This document shows positions 33,905 through 46,890 of a DNA stretch of 64,000 bases, piece after piece. Under the pieces are notes generated by a model. The model saw only the letters and a list, made by a program, of their open reading frames with translations. It searched no databases and had not been told where the DNA came from. The number at the start of each line of letters is the position of its first letter. Position 1 is the first letter of the stretch. A program made the position numbers and the translations under genes. This DNA is from Dromiciops gliroides. Its lineage: Eukaryota > Chordata > Mammalia > Microbiotheria > Microbiotheriidae. The stretch covers positions 264,816,441-264,880,440 of the forward strand of contig NC_057862.1 of the NCBI RefSeq assembly GCF_019393635.1. The letters are read 5' to 3'.

Positions 33905-34780
33905 ACTAATCTATGCTTTTCCCCACTGCCTTCAAACTTGTCTACATCTTCCCCATCCTTAAAACAAAATCACTAGATCCTATCATCCCTTCAAACTGTA
34001 ATCTAACTTCACCCTTACTTAGCCAAAGTTCTTGAAAAACCTTGCTGCCCCTTACTGCTTTCATTTCCTCTTCTTTCACTCAGTCTCAGCCTCATTACTC
34101 AACTGAAACCCCACCTTCCCCAAAGTACCAATTGTACTACAGGAGAGTTCAGATGAAAATGCCATCCCATACAGGGATAGCTTTTACAAACTTTATTGCT
34201 ACTTACAAGGGAAGGTAGAAAATAGCTGCTAGTACTGTTGAGCAGTTTCAGTATGTGGTCTCCATGCCTACAACGGACAACACACAGGGGTGAGTAGCCA
34301 CTACACTCTAGTTGAAGGCCTAGAGACCCTCAGGATTCAACATTTTGTATCGTTTGAAAGAGCCTGTATGATACCAATTGTGACTGCATTATTATTTAAA
34401 GAAGAAGTAAAATTAAGGGCTTTCTTTAATTACCTAAAAAGAGGAAGAAAAGAGGAACAAGGAACTAGTCATTTCTACCTTCACAACATCTCACTTCTGA
34501 TTACTTCTCTCCACTCACAAACAGGCCCTCATCATACCTCATCATTATTTCAAGTCTTCAAATCAGTCTCTTTTGCTCAAGTCTCCCTCCATTCCAACCC
34601 TGCAATATATTGACAAAATATTGACACACTGATCTGATCATGTGAAAAATCTATTCAATCAATCAAGTGGATTCCTAATTGCCTATATAATAAAATATAA
34701 ATTCTTCAGTTTTACCTTTAAAGTCCTATACAGACTAGCTCAAACTTATTTTTCTAGTCTTAGAACTGCCCTGATATCCT
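33905..34780 (+). mobile_element. L2 LINE fossil, interrupted
   Basis: Segments typical of the L2 3' half appear in order: CAAACTGTAATCTAACTTC and CTCAACTGAAACCCC (33990-34120), then CTGATCATGTG, CTAATTGCCTATA and AAAGTCCTATACAGACTAGCTCAA (34630-34745). About 34142-34480 is unassigned sequence between them. Confidence 0.65.
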
Positions 34781-34784
34781 CCTC

Positions 34785-35080
34785 TGATATCCTAAAACTA
34801 AAGTAGAAAATAATCATTGAAAGAATCCACTTCCTAAAAGAGATCCCAAAAAGAAACTGATAAGGAATATTGTAGCCAAATTCCAGAATTAGCAGGTGAA
34901 GGACAAAATACTGTAAACAGCCAGAAGGAAACAATTTAAATATAATGGAGCCACAGTCGGGTTTACACAAGACCTGGAAGCTTTAACATTAAAGGATTGC
35001 AGGGGCAGAGGAAAGACATTAAACCCACAGAGTTTCTGATGCAACTACCCCCAAAATCAGCAATTAAAAAAAAACCCAGA
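34785..35080 (+). mobile_element. Half-L1/L1 ORF1 3' fragment
   Basis: Plus-strand ORF1 C-terminal domain codons (ATTGTAGCCAAATTCCAGAATT, GGAGCCACAGTCGGG, ACATTAAAGGATTGCAGGG), ending where the next element begins. Confidence 0.7.
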
Positions 35081-35469
35081 GCAGAAAACACCACAAAAAT
35101 ATGGGTTGAGATTATTTTCCAGCCATAGACAGATTAAAGGAGGCTGTACTGGGCTACAAGTAAAGTCCAACCCTGCAATCATGCCAACAGAGACACCAGG
35201 CATGCTGCACCAGAGGAACTTAACCCCTAATCCTCCAAATCAGCTGCAGCACCAGCATCTTCTGGAACTGAGCTTGCAGTCAGGTGAGAGAGCCAAACAG
35301 CTGGCCAGGGGGAAAAGTGCAAGGGTGTCAGCAGGACCTAGGGAGGAATTCAGTTGCCCCACCCCAGTGGGGAACCAGGAAGAAATCCTGAGTGGAAGGA
35401 GGCCCAGGTTGGGGAGGGGTACAGGCTCATCAAAGCTAAGAACCACATCACTGAAAGCTTTGCAGGTTA

Positions 35470-35645
35470 ATTTTTTTGTTTGTTTTTTTGGTTTTGGAGG
35501 GTTTTTTGGTGGGACAATGAGGGTTAAGTGACTTGCCCAGGGTCACACAGCTAGTAAGTGTCAAGTGTCTGAGACCAGATTTGAACTCAGGTCCTCCTGA
35601 ATCCAAGGCTGGTGCTTTATTCACTGCACCACCTAGCTGCCCCCC
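35470..35645 (-). mobile_element. tRNA-derived SINE
   Basis: Minus-strand SINE in the 5' UTR of the half-L1 at 35095. Confidence 0.92.
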
Positions 35646-36811
35646 ATGGTTGGTTATTTAGTAAGTTATCTTTGGACCAGAGAGCAGGCCAGGCGGGAGT
35701 AAAACCTGCCCTCCCTTAAACCAAAACACCTGGGACCCTCTGATGCTGGGAACAGTAGTGTAGCCTAGAAGCAGGGCTCCCCAGTGGGGAGTTACAAGTC
35801 AAGTAAAAGACAGCAAGATGAGCAAGCAAAAAATGTTGAAAATTATAGAAAGTTTCTTCAGTGACAAGGAAGATCAAGGTGCACCCTCAGAAGAAGATAA
35901 CAACCTCAGAGCCCCTACATCCAAAGCTTTCAAGAGAAATATGAACTGGTCTCAGACTATGGAAGCACTCAAAAGGGACTTTGAAGAGAAAGTAGGAGAA
36001 ATAGAAGGAAGATTTAGAGAAAGGGATGAAAGAATGGAAAGAGAAGTGAGAGCAATGCAGGAAAGTCAGGAGAAAAAAAGTCAACAGCTTGAAAAACCAA
36101 ATGGGAAAGGAAATAGAAAAGCTCTCTCAAGAAAATAATTGCCTAAGAATTAGGAATGAATAAATGGAAGCTAATGACTTTATGAGAAATCAAGACACAG
36201 TAAACCAAATCCAACTGAATGAAAAAATAGAGGGCAATGTGAAATATCTCCTTGGAAAAATAGCTGACCTGGAAAATAAATCCAGGAGAGATGATTTGAA
36301 AATCATTGGACTACCTGAATACCATGACCAAAATAAGAGCCTAGACATCATCTTCCAAGAAATTTTAAGGGAAAATTGCCCTGATATTTTAGAAGCAGAA
36401 GGTAAAATAGAAATTGAAAGAATACACTGATTACCTCCTGAAAGAGATTCCAAAAGGAAAACCTCCAGGAATATTATAGCCAAATTCCAGAGCTCCCAGG
36501 TCAAGGAGAAAATATTGCAAGGAACTAGAAAAAAAGGAATTCAAATACTGTGGAGCTCCAATAAGGCTAAAATAAGATATAGTAGCATCTACATTAAAGG
36601 ACCCAAGGGCATGGAATATGATATTCCCGTGGGCAAAGGAACTGGGACTACAGCCAAGAATCACATACCCAACAAAACTGTGTATAATCTTTCAGAGGAA
36701 AAACTGGGATTTCAATGAAAAAGAGGACTTTCAGACATTTGTGATGAAAATGCCTGAACTAAATAGAAAATTTGCCTTTCAAATATACGACCCTGAAGAA
36801 GCATAAAAAAG

Positions 36812-37394
36812 TGTGGGGCCAAATTTAATATATGGAGAGTTAATTGGGTGGCTCACTGAAATATTGGGGTCCCAGAGATAATGAGGGACCTCTAGCTTTA
36901 AAGCTCCCTCCCCTCCGAAACTGCCTTTTTAGGTATTTCTCCCAGGCCAATAAGAAAGGAGCCTTACAGCCTCTATTCCACAGATGAATCAGGTTTTATT
37001 AAGGAGAATAAAGTAAACAGCAAAGGTGAAATTAATAAAATCAAAGTCTAGGAAATAGGGGAGAAGAAATATGAATAATCCTCCTAGTTCTAACCTAAAT
37101 CTATTCAAAAGAGCAGAGTAACTTACCACCTGGAGCTTGTAGCTTCAATAGAACACACAGCTTACAACCAGGCTTGAATGACTCAGCTGCTGCTGCCCCT
37201 GCTCACGCAGAAGAAGAGCAGTGAGCTTCCCTAAGCGAACATCTAATCTTCCTCCCCCAAAAAAGGGAGGTCCTTAAAAAACTGCCATTGGAGAGAGGTT
37301 TCTCCTTCTGACTTCAGTAGCATATGTAACTTCAGGGTGGGCCAGGTGTGGGCCCTCCCAAATGAGTCAGGCAAATTCTAATAATTTTACCACA
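36812..37394 (+). mobile_element. Solo LTR (family B)
   Basis: Starts TGTGGGGCC, ends TTTTACCACA, with AAAG on both sides (36808-36811 and 37395-37398). The empty site can be read from sister half-L1 copies. It contains AATAAA near 37010. Unlike family A over most of its length. No viral genes. Confidence 0.88.
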
Positions 37395-39089
37395 AAAGTA
37401 AACAGGAAAAAGAAACCATAAGGGACATTAAAAGGTTAAACTGTTTACATTCTTACATGATAAGATAATACTTCCAATTGATAAGAACTTTCTCTTTAAG
37501 GAATACACAAAGGACACAGGTCCGAACTGAATATGAAGGGATGATATCTGTAAAGCATTCATTTTTTGTTTATCCTTGTTCTTTGTGGGGCAAATAGGGT
37601 GGGGTATCTTATGTCTGGGGCTGGATTTGGGCTTTCAGTCCTTGGGTCCTGGGCTGGTGCTTTGTCCACTGTGCCACCTAGCTAACCCATGATGACATCT
37701 TTAAAACTCTAACCCTAATACACCTACAGAGAAAGAACTGATGGTATCTGAAAACAGACTGAAACACATTTTTTGGGACAACTCCTCAATCTGAAATCTT
37801 GTTCTTTATCTGTTTTCTCTCACAACTTACTTAATGTAGAGATGTTTTCCATGAATAATCATGGGGTAGGAGGAATAGACTGGGGAAAGGGGAAGGGGAG
37901 AGGTGGACTAGGGAGAGGTAGCTCACATGAAGGAAACAAGAAAAAAGCTTATGGAGGGGAGAAGAAGAGGGGGAAGGAATAGGACAGTGAGTGAACCTTA
38001 CTATCATCAGAATTGGCTCAAAGAGGGAATAACATACATGCTCAAGTGGGTATGGTAATATATTTTTGCCCTGTGGAAAAGTGGGTGGGGAAGGAGATAA
38101 GGGGGGGTGGGAGAAGAGGGGAAGGAGGAAAGGGAAGTTTGGGGGAGAGAGCTGTAAAAAAGCAAAACACTTTCAAGTAAGGTGAAGATGTTCTGCATAA
38201 CAGCACATGTATAACATATATTGAATTGCTTGATTTCATAGGGAGAGTTGAGGAGGGAGGGAGGAAGAAAAATTTAAGAAAACAGAATTAGCTCAAAGAC
38301 CTTAACCTCATCAGAGTGGGCTCAAGGAGGGAATAACACACACACCCAATTGGGAGGAGTAATCTATTTAACTCTACAGGAAAGTAGAAGGGGAAGAAGA
38401 TAAGGAGGGAAGGGTGAATGAAGGGAGGGTGGAGAGGGGAAGGGCAGTCAATAGCAAAACACTTTTAAGGAGGAATAGGGCAAAATAAGATAGAAAATAG
38501 AGTAAACATCATTGGAAGGTAATAGGATGGAGGGAAATAGTTATGATGATTGACTACAATGACAAAACATGGTATGTACTCTGCTGGGCTATTGTGAAGA
38601 AAATTCTTTATCAACTTTAAGGTACTATATAAAAGTTATGATGAACAGGATGATATCAGAAAAACCTGGAAAGACCTACATGAACTGAGGCAGAGAGAAA
38701 TGTACTGTATACAAAATAAGAGTATTAGTGTAAGATGATCTGCTGGGAAGCATGTGGTTATTTTCAGCAAGGCAATGATACAATATAACTCTAAAGGACT
38801 TATAAAAATTGCAGTCCATCTACAGAGAAAGAACTGATGGTATCTGAAAACAGACTGAAACATTTTTTGGACAACTCCTTAATCTGAAGTCATGTTTTTT
38901 ATCTGTTTTCTCTCACAACCTCGTTAATGTGGAGACATTTTCCATGACTACTCACGTATAACTTACATTGAATTGCTTGAGTTCTTGGGGTTGGGGTGGG
39001 AAGGGAGGGAGGAAGAGAAGTTGGAACACAAAGTTTTTAAAAAATTGATGTCAAAATTTGCTTTTACATGTAATTTGGAAAATAGAATT

Positions 39090-39660
39090 CTAAACAATGT
39101 AGAAAAATTAAAGGAATGCATGGCTTGGAATATGATATTCTGGAAGGCAAAGGTGCTTGGATTGCAACCAAGAATCAACTACCCAGAAAAAATGAGTATT
39201 ATCCTTCAGGGAAAAAGATGGACATTCAATGAAATAGGGGACTTTCAAGTTTTGCTGATGAAAAGACCAGAAATGAACAGAAAATTTGATATTCAAATAC
39301 AAAACTCAAGAGAAGTATAAAAAGGTAAAAATCTTAAAAAGCATGATATTCAATAAGGTTAAATTGTTTAAATCCCTGCATGGAAAATAATACTTGTAAC
39401 TCTTGAGAACTGTATCTCTATTTGGGCACATAGAAGTTGTATACATAGAGCATATAGGATAAATTGAGTTTTTTGTGATGACATAAAAACTTAAGGGGTG
39501 AAAAAAGGAGTATACTGGGAGAAGAGGAAAGGCGAGGTGGAAAGAGATACATCACATGAAGAGGCACAAAAGAAGGGAGGAGTGAGCATTGTTTCAACCT
39601 TATTCTCATCAGATTCAGCTCAAAAAAGGAAAAACATAGATACTCATTTGGACAAAGAAA
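39090..39660 (+). mobile_element. Older half-L1, ORF1 C-terminal domain
   Basis: ORF1 codons AWNMIFWKAKVLGLQPRIN and FNEIGDFQVLLMKRPEMN, then the purine-rich 3' region of the same older subfamily as 27590-28557 (no internal SINE segment). Confidence 0.72.
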
Positions 39661-39759
39661 TTTAGCTTATAATATGTGATCTTCTCTATCCTTTGTTTAA
39701 TAATAAATATTCTGTTATCCATAGTTATGAAAAGAGGTTTCATCCATGACCCTCTAATT

Positions 39760-39995
39760 TCTTTATGATGTGACTCAAGGGACCTGGAGTTGAAATCTAG
39801 CCTTAGACACTTAATAGATATGTGACCCTGAGCAAGGCACTTAACCTCCATCTGCCTCACTTTCCTCAAATTTAAAATGGAGATAATAATAGCACCTACC
39901 TCACAGGGTTGTTGTGAAAATGAAATTAGATAAAATTAGTAAAGTGCTTAGCATAGAGCCTGGTCCATGTCAGGCACTTAGTAAATGCTTATTTC
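39760..39995 (+). mobile_element. MIR SINE
   Basis: Good match to the MIR order: GTGACCCTGAGCAAGGCACTTAACCTCC, AAAATGGAGATAATAATAGCACCTACCTC, GGGTTGTTGTGA, AAGTGCTTAGCATAGAGCCTGG and GGCACTTAGTAAATGCT. Confidence 0.88.
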
Positions 39996-40267
39996 CACCA
40001 CCACCACTCCTTTCATATATGCCATGCAATCATTTGGAGCTTATCTTGGCATATGGTGGTGTTCTCAACAAAATTTTTGTCAAGTAGTTTTACATTTTTC
40101 CAAGGGTTCTTGTCAAGTACCAAATTATTCCCCCAGTAGGTGGGGGCTTCAGGTTGATCAAAAACAAGGGGCTACTAGGTTCATTTAGATGAGTTTATAT
40201 ATTGTTCAGTTGCACTGATAAGCCTATTTCTTTGGCCATTTCAAGATAACTGTGATGATTTCATATT

Positions 40268-43075
40268 TTATTTTTTTTTTGCAACAAACATTCATTTTAT
40301 TTTTTTCAGTTACATATAAGGGTAGTTTTCAATAGTCATTTTCATAAGATTTAGAGTTCCAAATTTTTCTCCCTCCCTCCCACCCTTTCCTCCCTGCTCC
40401 ACAAGATCACAACCAGGTTATATATGTACAATCCACAAGTGTTCTTTTTATCAGTTCTTTCTATAGGGGTGCATAGTAAGCTTCCTCATTAGTTCCTTGG
40501 GATTGTCTTGGATCATTGCACTGCTGAGAGTAGTTAAGTCATTCACAATTGTTCATCTAAAAATACTGCTATCACTACACACAATATCCTCCTAGCTCTG
40601 CTTACTTCACTATACATTGATGTTCATTAGTCTTTCCAGGTTTTTCTGGGATCATCCTGTTTGTCATTTCCTGTAGCATAAGACCATTCCACTACAATCA
40701 TATAACACAGCTTTTTCCATCATTCCTCAATTGATGGACATTCCCTTGATTCTCAATTCTTCGCCTCCACCAACAGTTGCCATAAATATTTTTGTACAAT
40801 TTTTCCCCCTTTTCTCTTTTTCATGATTACTATTATTAACTGTTTCCTTTCCATCCTATTGCCTTCCCAATGATATTTATTCTATTATCCATCTTCTTTC
40901 ATCTTATCACTCTTCAAAAGGGATTTGCTTCTGTCTGTCCCCTCCCCCACTCTGCCCTTCCTTCTTTTGCCCCTCTCTCTTTATCCCCTTCCCCTCCTAT
41001 TTTCTTGCAGGGTTAGAGAGATTACTCCACCCAATTGAGTGTGTACATTATTCCCTCCTTGAGCCAATTCTAATGAGATTGAGGTCTTTGAGCCAATTCT
41101 GATGAGTGTTAGGCTCATTTACTGCCCAGATTAAACAGAGTTGGGTGTGTCTGTTAGTCCCTCCTTGAGGCAGCTCTGATGAGTTTAAGATCTTTGAGCC
41201 TTTTCTGATGACTGTAAAATTCATTTACTGCCCTGCTCCTCTCCCATCTCTTCCCCCACTCCATAAGCCTTTTCCTGTTTCTTTCATGTAGAATTTCATT
41301 TCTGCCCTTCCCCCTCCCCCACTGAATTCCCTTCACCCCTCAATTTATCCCTATAGATGTCATCACCTAGCAAAGTGACACAGTGGACAAAGCATCACCC
41401 CTGGACCCAGGGGGATCCCAGCCAAAACCCGGCCTCAGACATAAGACAGTCACCCACTGCACAGCCCCAGGTATATCTCTCAACTCCATTTTTTTATGGT
41501 TCTCTAGGGTCTTGTATTTGAATGACAAATTTTCCATTCAGTTCAGGTCTTTTCATCACGAATACTTGAAAAATCCTCTTTTTCAGTGAAGTCCCATTTT
41601 TTCCTCTGAAAGATTATGCTGAGTTTTGCTGGGTAGGTGATTCTTGGTTGTGATCCCATTTTCTTTGCCCTCTGGAATATCATATTCCATGCCCTCTGAT
41701 CCTTTAATGTAGAAGCTGCTAGATCTTGTGCTATCCTGACTGGGGCTCCACAGTACTTGAATTCTTCCTTTTTTGGCAGCTTGCAATATTTTCTCCTTGA
41801 CCTGGAAGCTCTGGAATTTGGCTATAATGTTCCTAGGAGTTTTCTTTTTGGGATCTCTTTCTGGAGGTGATCAGCGGGTTCTTTGAATTTCTATTTTACC
41901 TTCTTCTTCTAGAATATCAGGGCAATTTTCCCTGAGAATATCTTGGAAGATGATGTCTAAGCTCTTTCCTTGATCATGGTTTTCAGGTAGACCAACAATT
42001 TTCAAATTATCTCTCCTGGACCTATTTTCCAGGTCAGCAGTTTTTCCAAGAAGATATTTCACATTGCCCTCTATTTTTTATTCATTTGGATTTGCTCTAT
42101 TGTGTCTTGGTTTCTCATAAAGTCACTGGTTTCCATTTGTTCAATCCTTGTTCTTACACAATTATTTTCATCAGAGAGCTTTTGTACCTCCTTTTCCACT
42201 TGGCCAATTTGACTTTTCAAGCTGTTGACTTTTTTCTCATGTCTTTCCTGCATCACCCTCATTGCTCTTTCCATTTTTTCCTCTGCCCCTCTAACTTTAT
42301 CTTCAAAGTCCTTTTTGAGCACCTTTATGGCCTGAGACCAATTCATATTTTTCTTGGAAGCTTTAGATATAGGAGTCCTGATGTTGACATCTTCCTTAGT
42401 GGATGCACCTCGATCTTCCTTGTCACTAAAAAAAACTTTCTATGGTCCTCACCTTTTTCTATCTGCTCATCTTGCCTTTCTTTTACTTGACTCCTTTAGC
42501 TCCTTAAAGTGGGGCACTGTTTCCAGGCTGCACTATCCCAAGCTTCAGAAGGTCCCAGGTGGTATGATTTAAGGAGGATCAGGTTCTTCACTCACCTGGC
42601 TGTTCCCTGGTCCTTAGATGACCCCAGACCAACTTGCTAATCAAATTGTGTATTGTGGTTCTCAGCTCCAACAAGCCTGTGCCCCTCCCCCACCTGGGCC
42701 ACTGCTACTCAAGCCTACCTCTTGGTTCTCAGCAGGGGTGAAAAAACCAAGTTCTGCCTCAGCACCAGCAGAGACCCCTGTAGTCTCCCGCCTGCCAAGG
42801 GCTCAGCCCTCTCACCAGACTGTGAGCTTAGTTCCAGAGGACACTGGTGATGCAGCTAATGCAGAGGCTCTGGGGAGTTGCTTTCTCTGCCAAGGCCTTC
42901 CTGGAACTCGATCTGTGTCAGGGTGATTGTGGGGTTGGGCTCCACTCCTGTCTCAGCACAGTAGCTCCATCCTTCTCACCTTCCAAACAGTGCTTGGTTG
43001 GAAGATGATTTCAGCACATTCTTCTGTGGGTTTTGCTGCTCTAGGAATTGTCCTATGGCATTATTTGGATTTTTT
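40268..43075 (-). mobile_element. Near-complete half-L1 element
   Basis: Minus strand. The 5' UTR (43075-42470) includes GC-rich stretches that give open frames at 42618-42926. The ORF1 start is near 42469, coiled coil 42346-42071, RRM 42062-41871 (ENRSRRDNLKIVGLPE, CPDILEEEGK), C-terminal domain to about 41500. Then follow the SINE-derived segment (about 41370-41470), a purine-rich region, an ORF2 C-terminal relic (about 40800-40560) and the 3' end at 40270. Slightly frameshifted. Inverted relative to the copy at 35095. Confidence 0.82.
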
Positions 43076-43079
43076 TTTA

Positions 43080-44104
43080 GCAATCGTGTCATGAGTTCAA
43101 GAGCTCACTCTGTAGTATTTTTTTTAACATATGACACTGCCAGACATCATGTATTCCCACTTTTTTCATTGATTCCCTAGAGATTTTTCTTTGAGTATAA
43201 ATTATTAAATTTATTTTTCCGGGTTGGGTTATTTAAGTTTTCTATCTCTTGTTCTATTAATCTAGGTGTTTTACAGTTTTGAAAATATTCATTACTATTG
43301 TTAGTTTTTTATTGGCCTATTTTTGGGCAAAATTGATCCTAAGAATTTCCTTTATTTCTCCTTGTTTCTTTTCAATTTGATACTAGTTATTTGGGTTTAC
43401 TTTTTGTCACAACAAATTAGATAGCAGTTTATGTATTTGTTACTGTTCTTAATTTGATTTGTTAATTAAATAGAGTTCTTTTGCTACTAAGTCTGATAAT
43501 CACTCCATTGCTTTTCAGATTTTCTATTTTGACATTGAATTAGATTTCAATAATTTGTTGTTTTCTAATTTTAGATAATTGTATACTCAATTTATTAATC
43601 TGTTTCTCTCCCTTTTTAAAGAAAGTGTTTAGAGTTTTACCTCCAAAATCCAAAAGGTATGCTTTGACTTCATATTAAAAAATTTAGTATGTTGTCTTTA
43701 GTTGTTATTATTTTGTTGTTATTTCCTCTGATATACTTTTTGTTTTGTTTTGTTGTTGTTGTTGTTGTTGTTGTTTTTGCAGGGCAATGAGGGTTAAGTG
43801 ACTTGCCCAGGGTCACACAGCTAGTTAAGTGTCAAGTGTCTGAGGCTGGATTTGAACTCAGGTCCTTCTGAATCCAAGGCCAGTGCTTTATCCACTGCGC
43901 CACCTAGCTGTCCCTCTGATATACTTTTAACCCACAAATTTTTTAGGATTAAGTTGTTTAGTTTACAATTAATTTTTAAATGTCTTTTAATTAATGAATT
44001 CTATTTATTATGTATCATATTGGATAGGTGTAATATGGTACCTCAGAGTTAAGTGTCAGGAGGTGGTTATTATGTTTCAATAAGTGCTTTGGATAGAGGT
44101 TGTA
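43080..44104 (-). mobile_element. Probable old L1 sequence
   Basis: AT-rich sequence interrupted by a SINE. Phrases such as AACCCACAAATTTTTTAGGATTAAGTTGTTTAG resemble diverged L1 on the minus strand, but I cannot place it in ORF2 with certainty. Confidence 0.35.
43741..43914 (-). mobile_element. tRNA-derived SINE
   Basis: Minus strand with a (GTT)n run at the left end. Target duplication CCTCTGATATACTTTT (43725-43740 and from 43913). Confidence 0.94.
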
Positions 44105-44478
44105 TCAGATATATGGATGATGTATAGTGAGAAGAACCAAGAGACCATTGTGCACAGAGATAGCATTATTTTTCGATGAAGAATTGTGAATGACTTAACT
44201 ATTCTTAGCAATACAATGATCCAAGACAATCCCAAAGGACTATTGATGAAATATACCCTCTACCTCTAAAGAAAGAACACAGACTGAAGCATGCTATTTT
44301 TTACTTTCATTTTTTCTTTTATTCAAGCTTTCTTGTACAAAAGGGCTAATATGGTAATGTTTTACATAATCATACATGAATAACCCATATCTGATTCCTT
44401 ACCATCTCAGGGAGGGAAGAGTGGAGGGAGGGAAGGAAGAATAACAATTGGAACTCAAAAGTATAAATAAAAATCTTC
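44105..44478 (+). mobile_element. L1 3' end
   Basis: Plus-strand L1 3' UTR: GTGAATGACTTAACTATTC, AATACAATGATCCAAGACAA, CAGACTGAAGCATGCTA, a GGGAGGGAAG run and terminal AATAAAAATC. The same block recurs at 48600-48960 and 58140-59130. Confidence 0.8.
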
Positions 44479-44615
44479 ATGGTGACACAGTGGATAAAGC
44501 ACTGGCCCTGGATTCAGGAGTACCTGAGTTCAAATCCGGCCTCAGACTCTTGACACTTACTAGCTGTGTGACCCTGGGCTAGTCACTTAACCCTCATTGC
44601 CCTGCAAAAAAAAAA
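44479..44615 (+). mobile_element. 5'-truncated tRNA-derived SINE
   Basis: Begins at GGTGACACAGTGGATAAAGC and lacks the first few bases. Inserted at the A-rich end of the preceding L1, with AAAATCTT on both sides. Confidence 0.88.
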
Positions 44616-44639
44616 ATCTTGATTAATTAACAAAAATAA

Positions 44640-44775
44640 ATAAATGTTGTCTCCTAATTAGACTGTAAGATCCTTGAGGGAAGATTCTATAATTTGCCTC
44701 TTTTTGTATCCCTGATGCTTAGCACAGTGTGTTGCTCATGGTAGACACTTCATAAATGTTTGTTGATTGAAAAAA
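44640..44775 (+). mobile_element. L2/MIR-type 3' tail fossil
   Basis: TAGACTGTAAGATCCTTGAGGG, TTGTATCCCTGATGCTTAGCACAGTGTG and CATAAATGTTTGTTGATT are the shared 3' end of L2 and related SINEs. Confidence 0.75.
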
Positions 44776-44784
44776 AAAAGAATA

Positions 44785-45433
44785 TTAAGGGAAGTAATTT
44801 TAAAATGCAAAGAAAAGTGGCCTAGCTGTACCAGATATAAAACTACATTATTTCATTTATTTATTTGTTTGTTTGTTTATTTATTTATTTAGTTAGTTAG
44901 TTAGTTAGTTGCATTTTTGGGGTGAGGCAATTGGGGTTAAGTGATTTGCCCAGGGTCACACAGCTAGTAAGTGTTGTATCTGAGGCCAGATTTGAACTCA
45001 GGTACTCCTGAATCCAGGGCCAGTGCTTTATCTACTGCACCATCTAGCTGCCCCTATAAAACTACATTATAAAGCAGTAATCATCAAAATTATTTGATAT
45101 TGGCTAAGAAATAGAGAGGTGGATCACTATAATAAGTTAGGCATACAAAACACAGCAGTAAATGAATATAGCAATCTCCTGTTTGATAAGCCCAAAGACT
45201 CTAGCCTCCAGGATAAGAACCCACTTTTTGAAAAACCTGTTGGGAAAACTAGAAGATAGTATAGAAGAAAGTAGGCATAGACCAACATCTTATACCATAT
45301 ACCAAAGTAAAGTCAAAATGGGTGCATGATCTAGACATAAAGGGTGATAACACGGGCAAATTAGAAGAGGAAGGAATAGTTTATTTGTCAAATATATGGA
45401 GAAGGGAAAAATTTATTACCAAAGATGAGACAA
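44785..45433 (+). mobile_element. L1 ORF2 C-terminal fragment
   Basis: Plus strand, split by a SINE. The translated pieces match the region of L1 ORF2 found on the minus strand at 63038-62640 (FDKPKDSSLQDKNPLFEK, CWENWK-like, then DLDIKGDNTGKLEEEGIVYL at 45322-45400). Confidence 0.75.
44852..45054 (-). mobile_element. tRNA-derived SINE with TTTA/TTAG microsatellite
   Basis: Minus strand. The A tail has become a (TTTA)n(TTTG)n(TTAG)n run (44852-44912). Target duplication TATAAAACTACATTAT at 44836-44851 and 45055-45070. Confidence 0.94.
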
Positions 45434-46890
45434 ATGGTGGAGGACAGGCAGTGACTCCTCGGAACTCTCCCCTAAATCCCTCCAAATCCCTTCAAATAGT
45501 GCCATAAGTCAATTCCTGGAGAAGCAGAACCCACAAAAGGACAGGGTGAGATAATTTTCCAGCCAAAGACAGCTTAGAAGGTCAGAGGGAAAGGTCTGTT
45601 ATAAAATTGTGAGAATGAAGTGCAGATCCAGGCCACACCATGCAAATCCAGACTCAGCCCCAGAAAATCAGGCCTCCTGAGCCTTGGAATCAGCTGAGGT
45701 AGTGGCTACTTCTGGAACTCAGCTCACAGATCAGTGAGGGAATCAAGTGGTTGGCCAGGGGGAGATTGCAGGAGTCTTTGCTGGCACTGAGGTGGAACTC
45801 TGTTGTGTTGCCTACTCTCAGAACAAGGAAGCACTCTTGAATGGTGTCCCAGGTTGGGGAAGGGTGCAGGCACACCAGAGCCTGCAACCATAGTGAAACA
45901 GAATTCTGTTTGCAGGTTAAAGAACAAGCGGGCCTGTGGTTACTTACAGAACAGAAAACAGGCCAGGGGAGTGTAGAACGTGCCTCTCTTTAAATCGTAC
46001 CACATGGGAACCCCTGAAATTTGGGATAGTGTGCCCTGGAAGCAGTGCCTCACCTTAAGAAAGAGTTAAAAGTCAATAAATAGGCTGGCAAAATGAGCAA
46101 ACAGAAAAAAATGCAGACACTAGAAAGCTTCTTTGGTGACAAGGAAAATTGAGTTGCAGCCTCAGAAGAGGATAGCAAAGTCAAAACTCCTACATCCAAA
46201 GCTTCTAAGAAAAATATGAATTCATCTCAGGCCATGGAAGTGCTCAAAAAAGACTTTGAAGATAAGGTAAGAGAGATAGAGGAAAAACTGGAAAGAGAAA
46301 TGAGAATGGTATAGGAGGGTCATGAAAAAAAAGTCAACAGCTTAAAAAGCCAGATTGGCCAAATGGAAAAGGAGATATAAAAACTCACTAAAGAAAATCA
46401 ATGCTTAAAAATTAGGATTGAACAAATAGAAATAAAGACACAATAAAGCAAATCCAAATGAGTAAAAAATAGAGGGAAATGTGAAATATCTCCTTGGAAA
46501 AACAGCTGACCTGTAAAATAGATCCAGGAGAGATAATTTTAAAATTATTGGACTACCTGGAAACCAGGATCAAGGAGAAAACTTAGACATCATCTTCCAG
46601 GAAATTGTCAGGGAAAATCGCCCTGATATTCTAGAAGTAGAAGGTAAAATAGAAATTGAAAAAATCCACCAATCACCTCCTGAAAGAGATCCCCAAATGA
46701 AAACTCCCAGTAATATTATAGCCAAATTCCAGAGCTCCCATGTCAAGGAGAAAATAATACAAACAACCAAAAAGAAACAATTGAAGTACTGTGGAGCCAC
46801 AGTCAAGATAGCACAAGATCTAGCATGTTCTATATTAAAGGATCAGAGGGTATGTAATATGATATTACAGAAGGCAAAGGAATTGGGATT

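Larger units (their letters stand above)
35095..39085 (+). mobile_element. Half-L1 copy with SINE and solo LTR inside
   Basis: Plus strand. The 5' UTR runs to 35817. ORF1 starts MSKQKMLK at 35818 with ESFFSDKEDQG, a coiled coil, then RRM (36164-36430: ENKSRRDDLKIIGLPE, CPDILEAEGK) and the C-terminal domain (to about 36805). A frameshift near 36080 and stops at about 36160 and 36428 break it. A solo LTR follows at 36812-37394. The SINE-derived segment appears inverted at about 37580-37690, then a purine-rich 3' region and a 3' end near 39080 (TTTTACATGTAATTTGGAAAA). The 3' part after about 37710 is mosaic and may join two copies. Confidence 0.75.
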
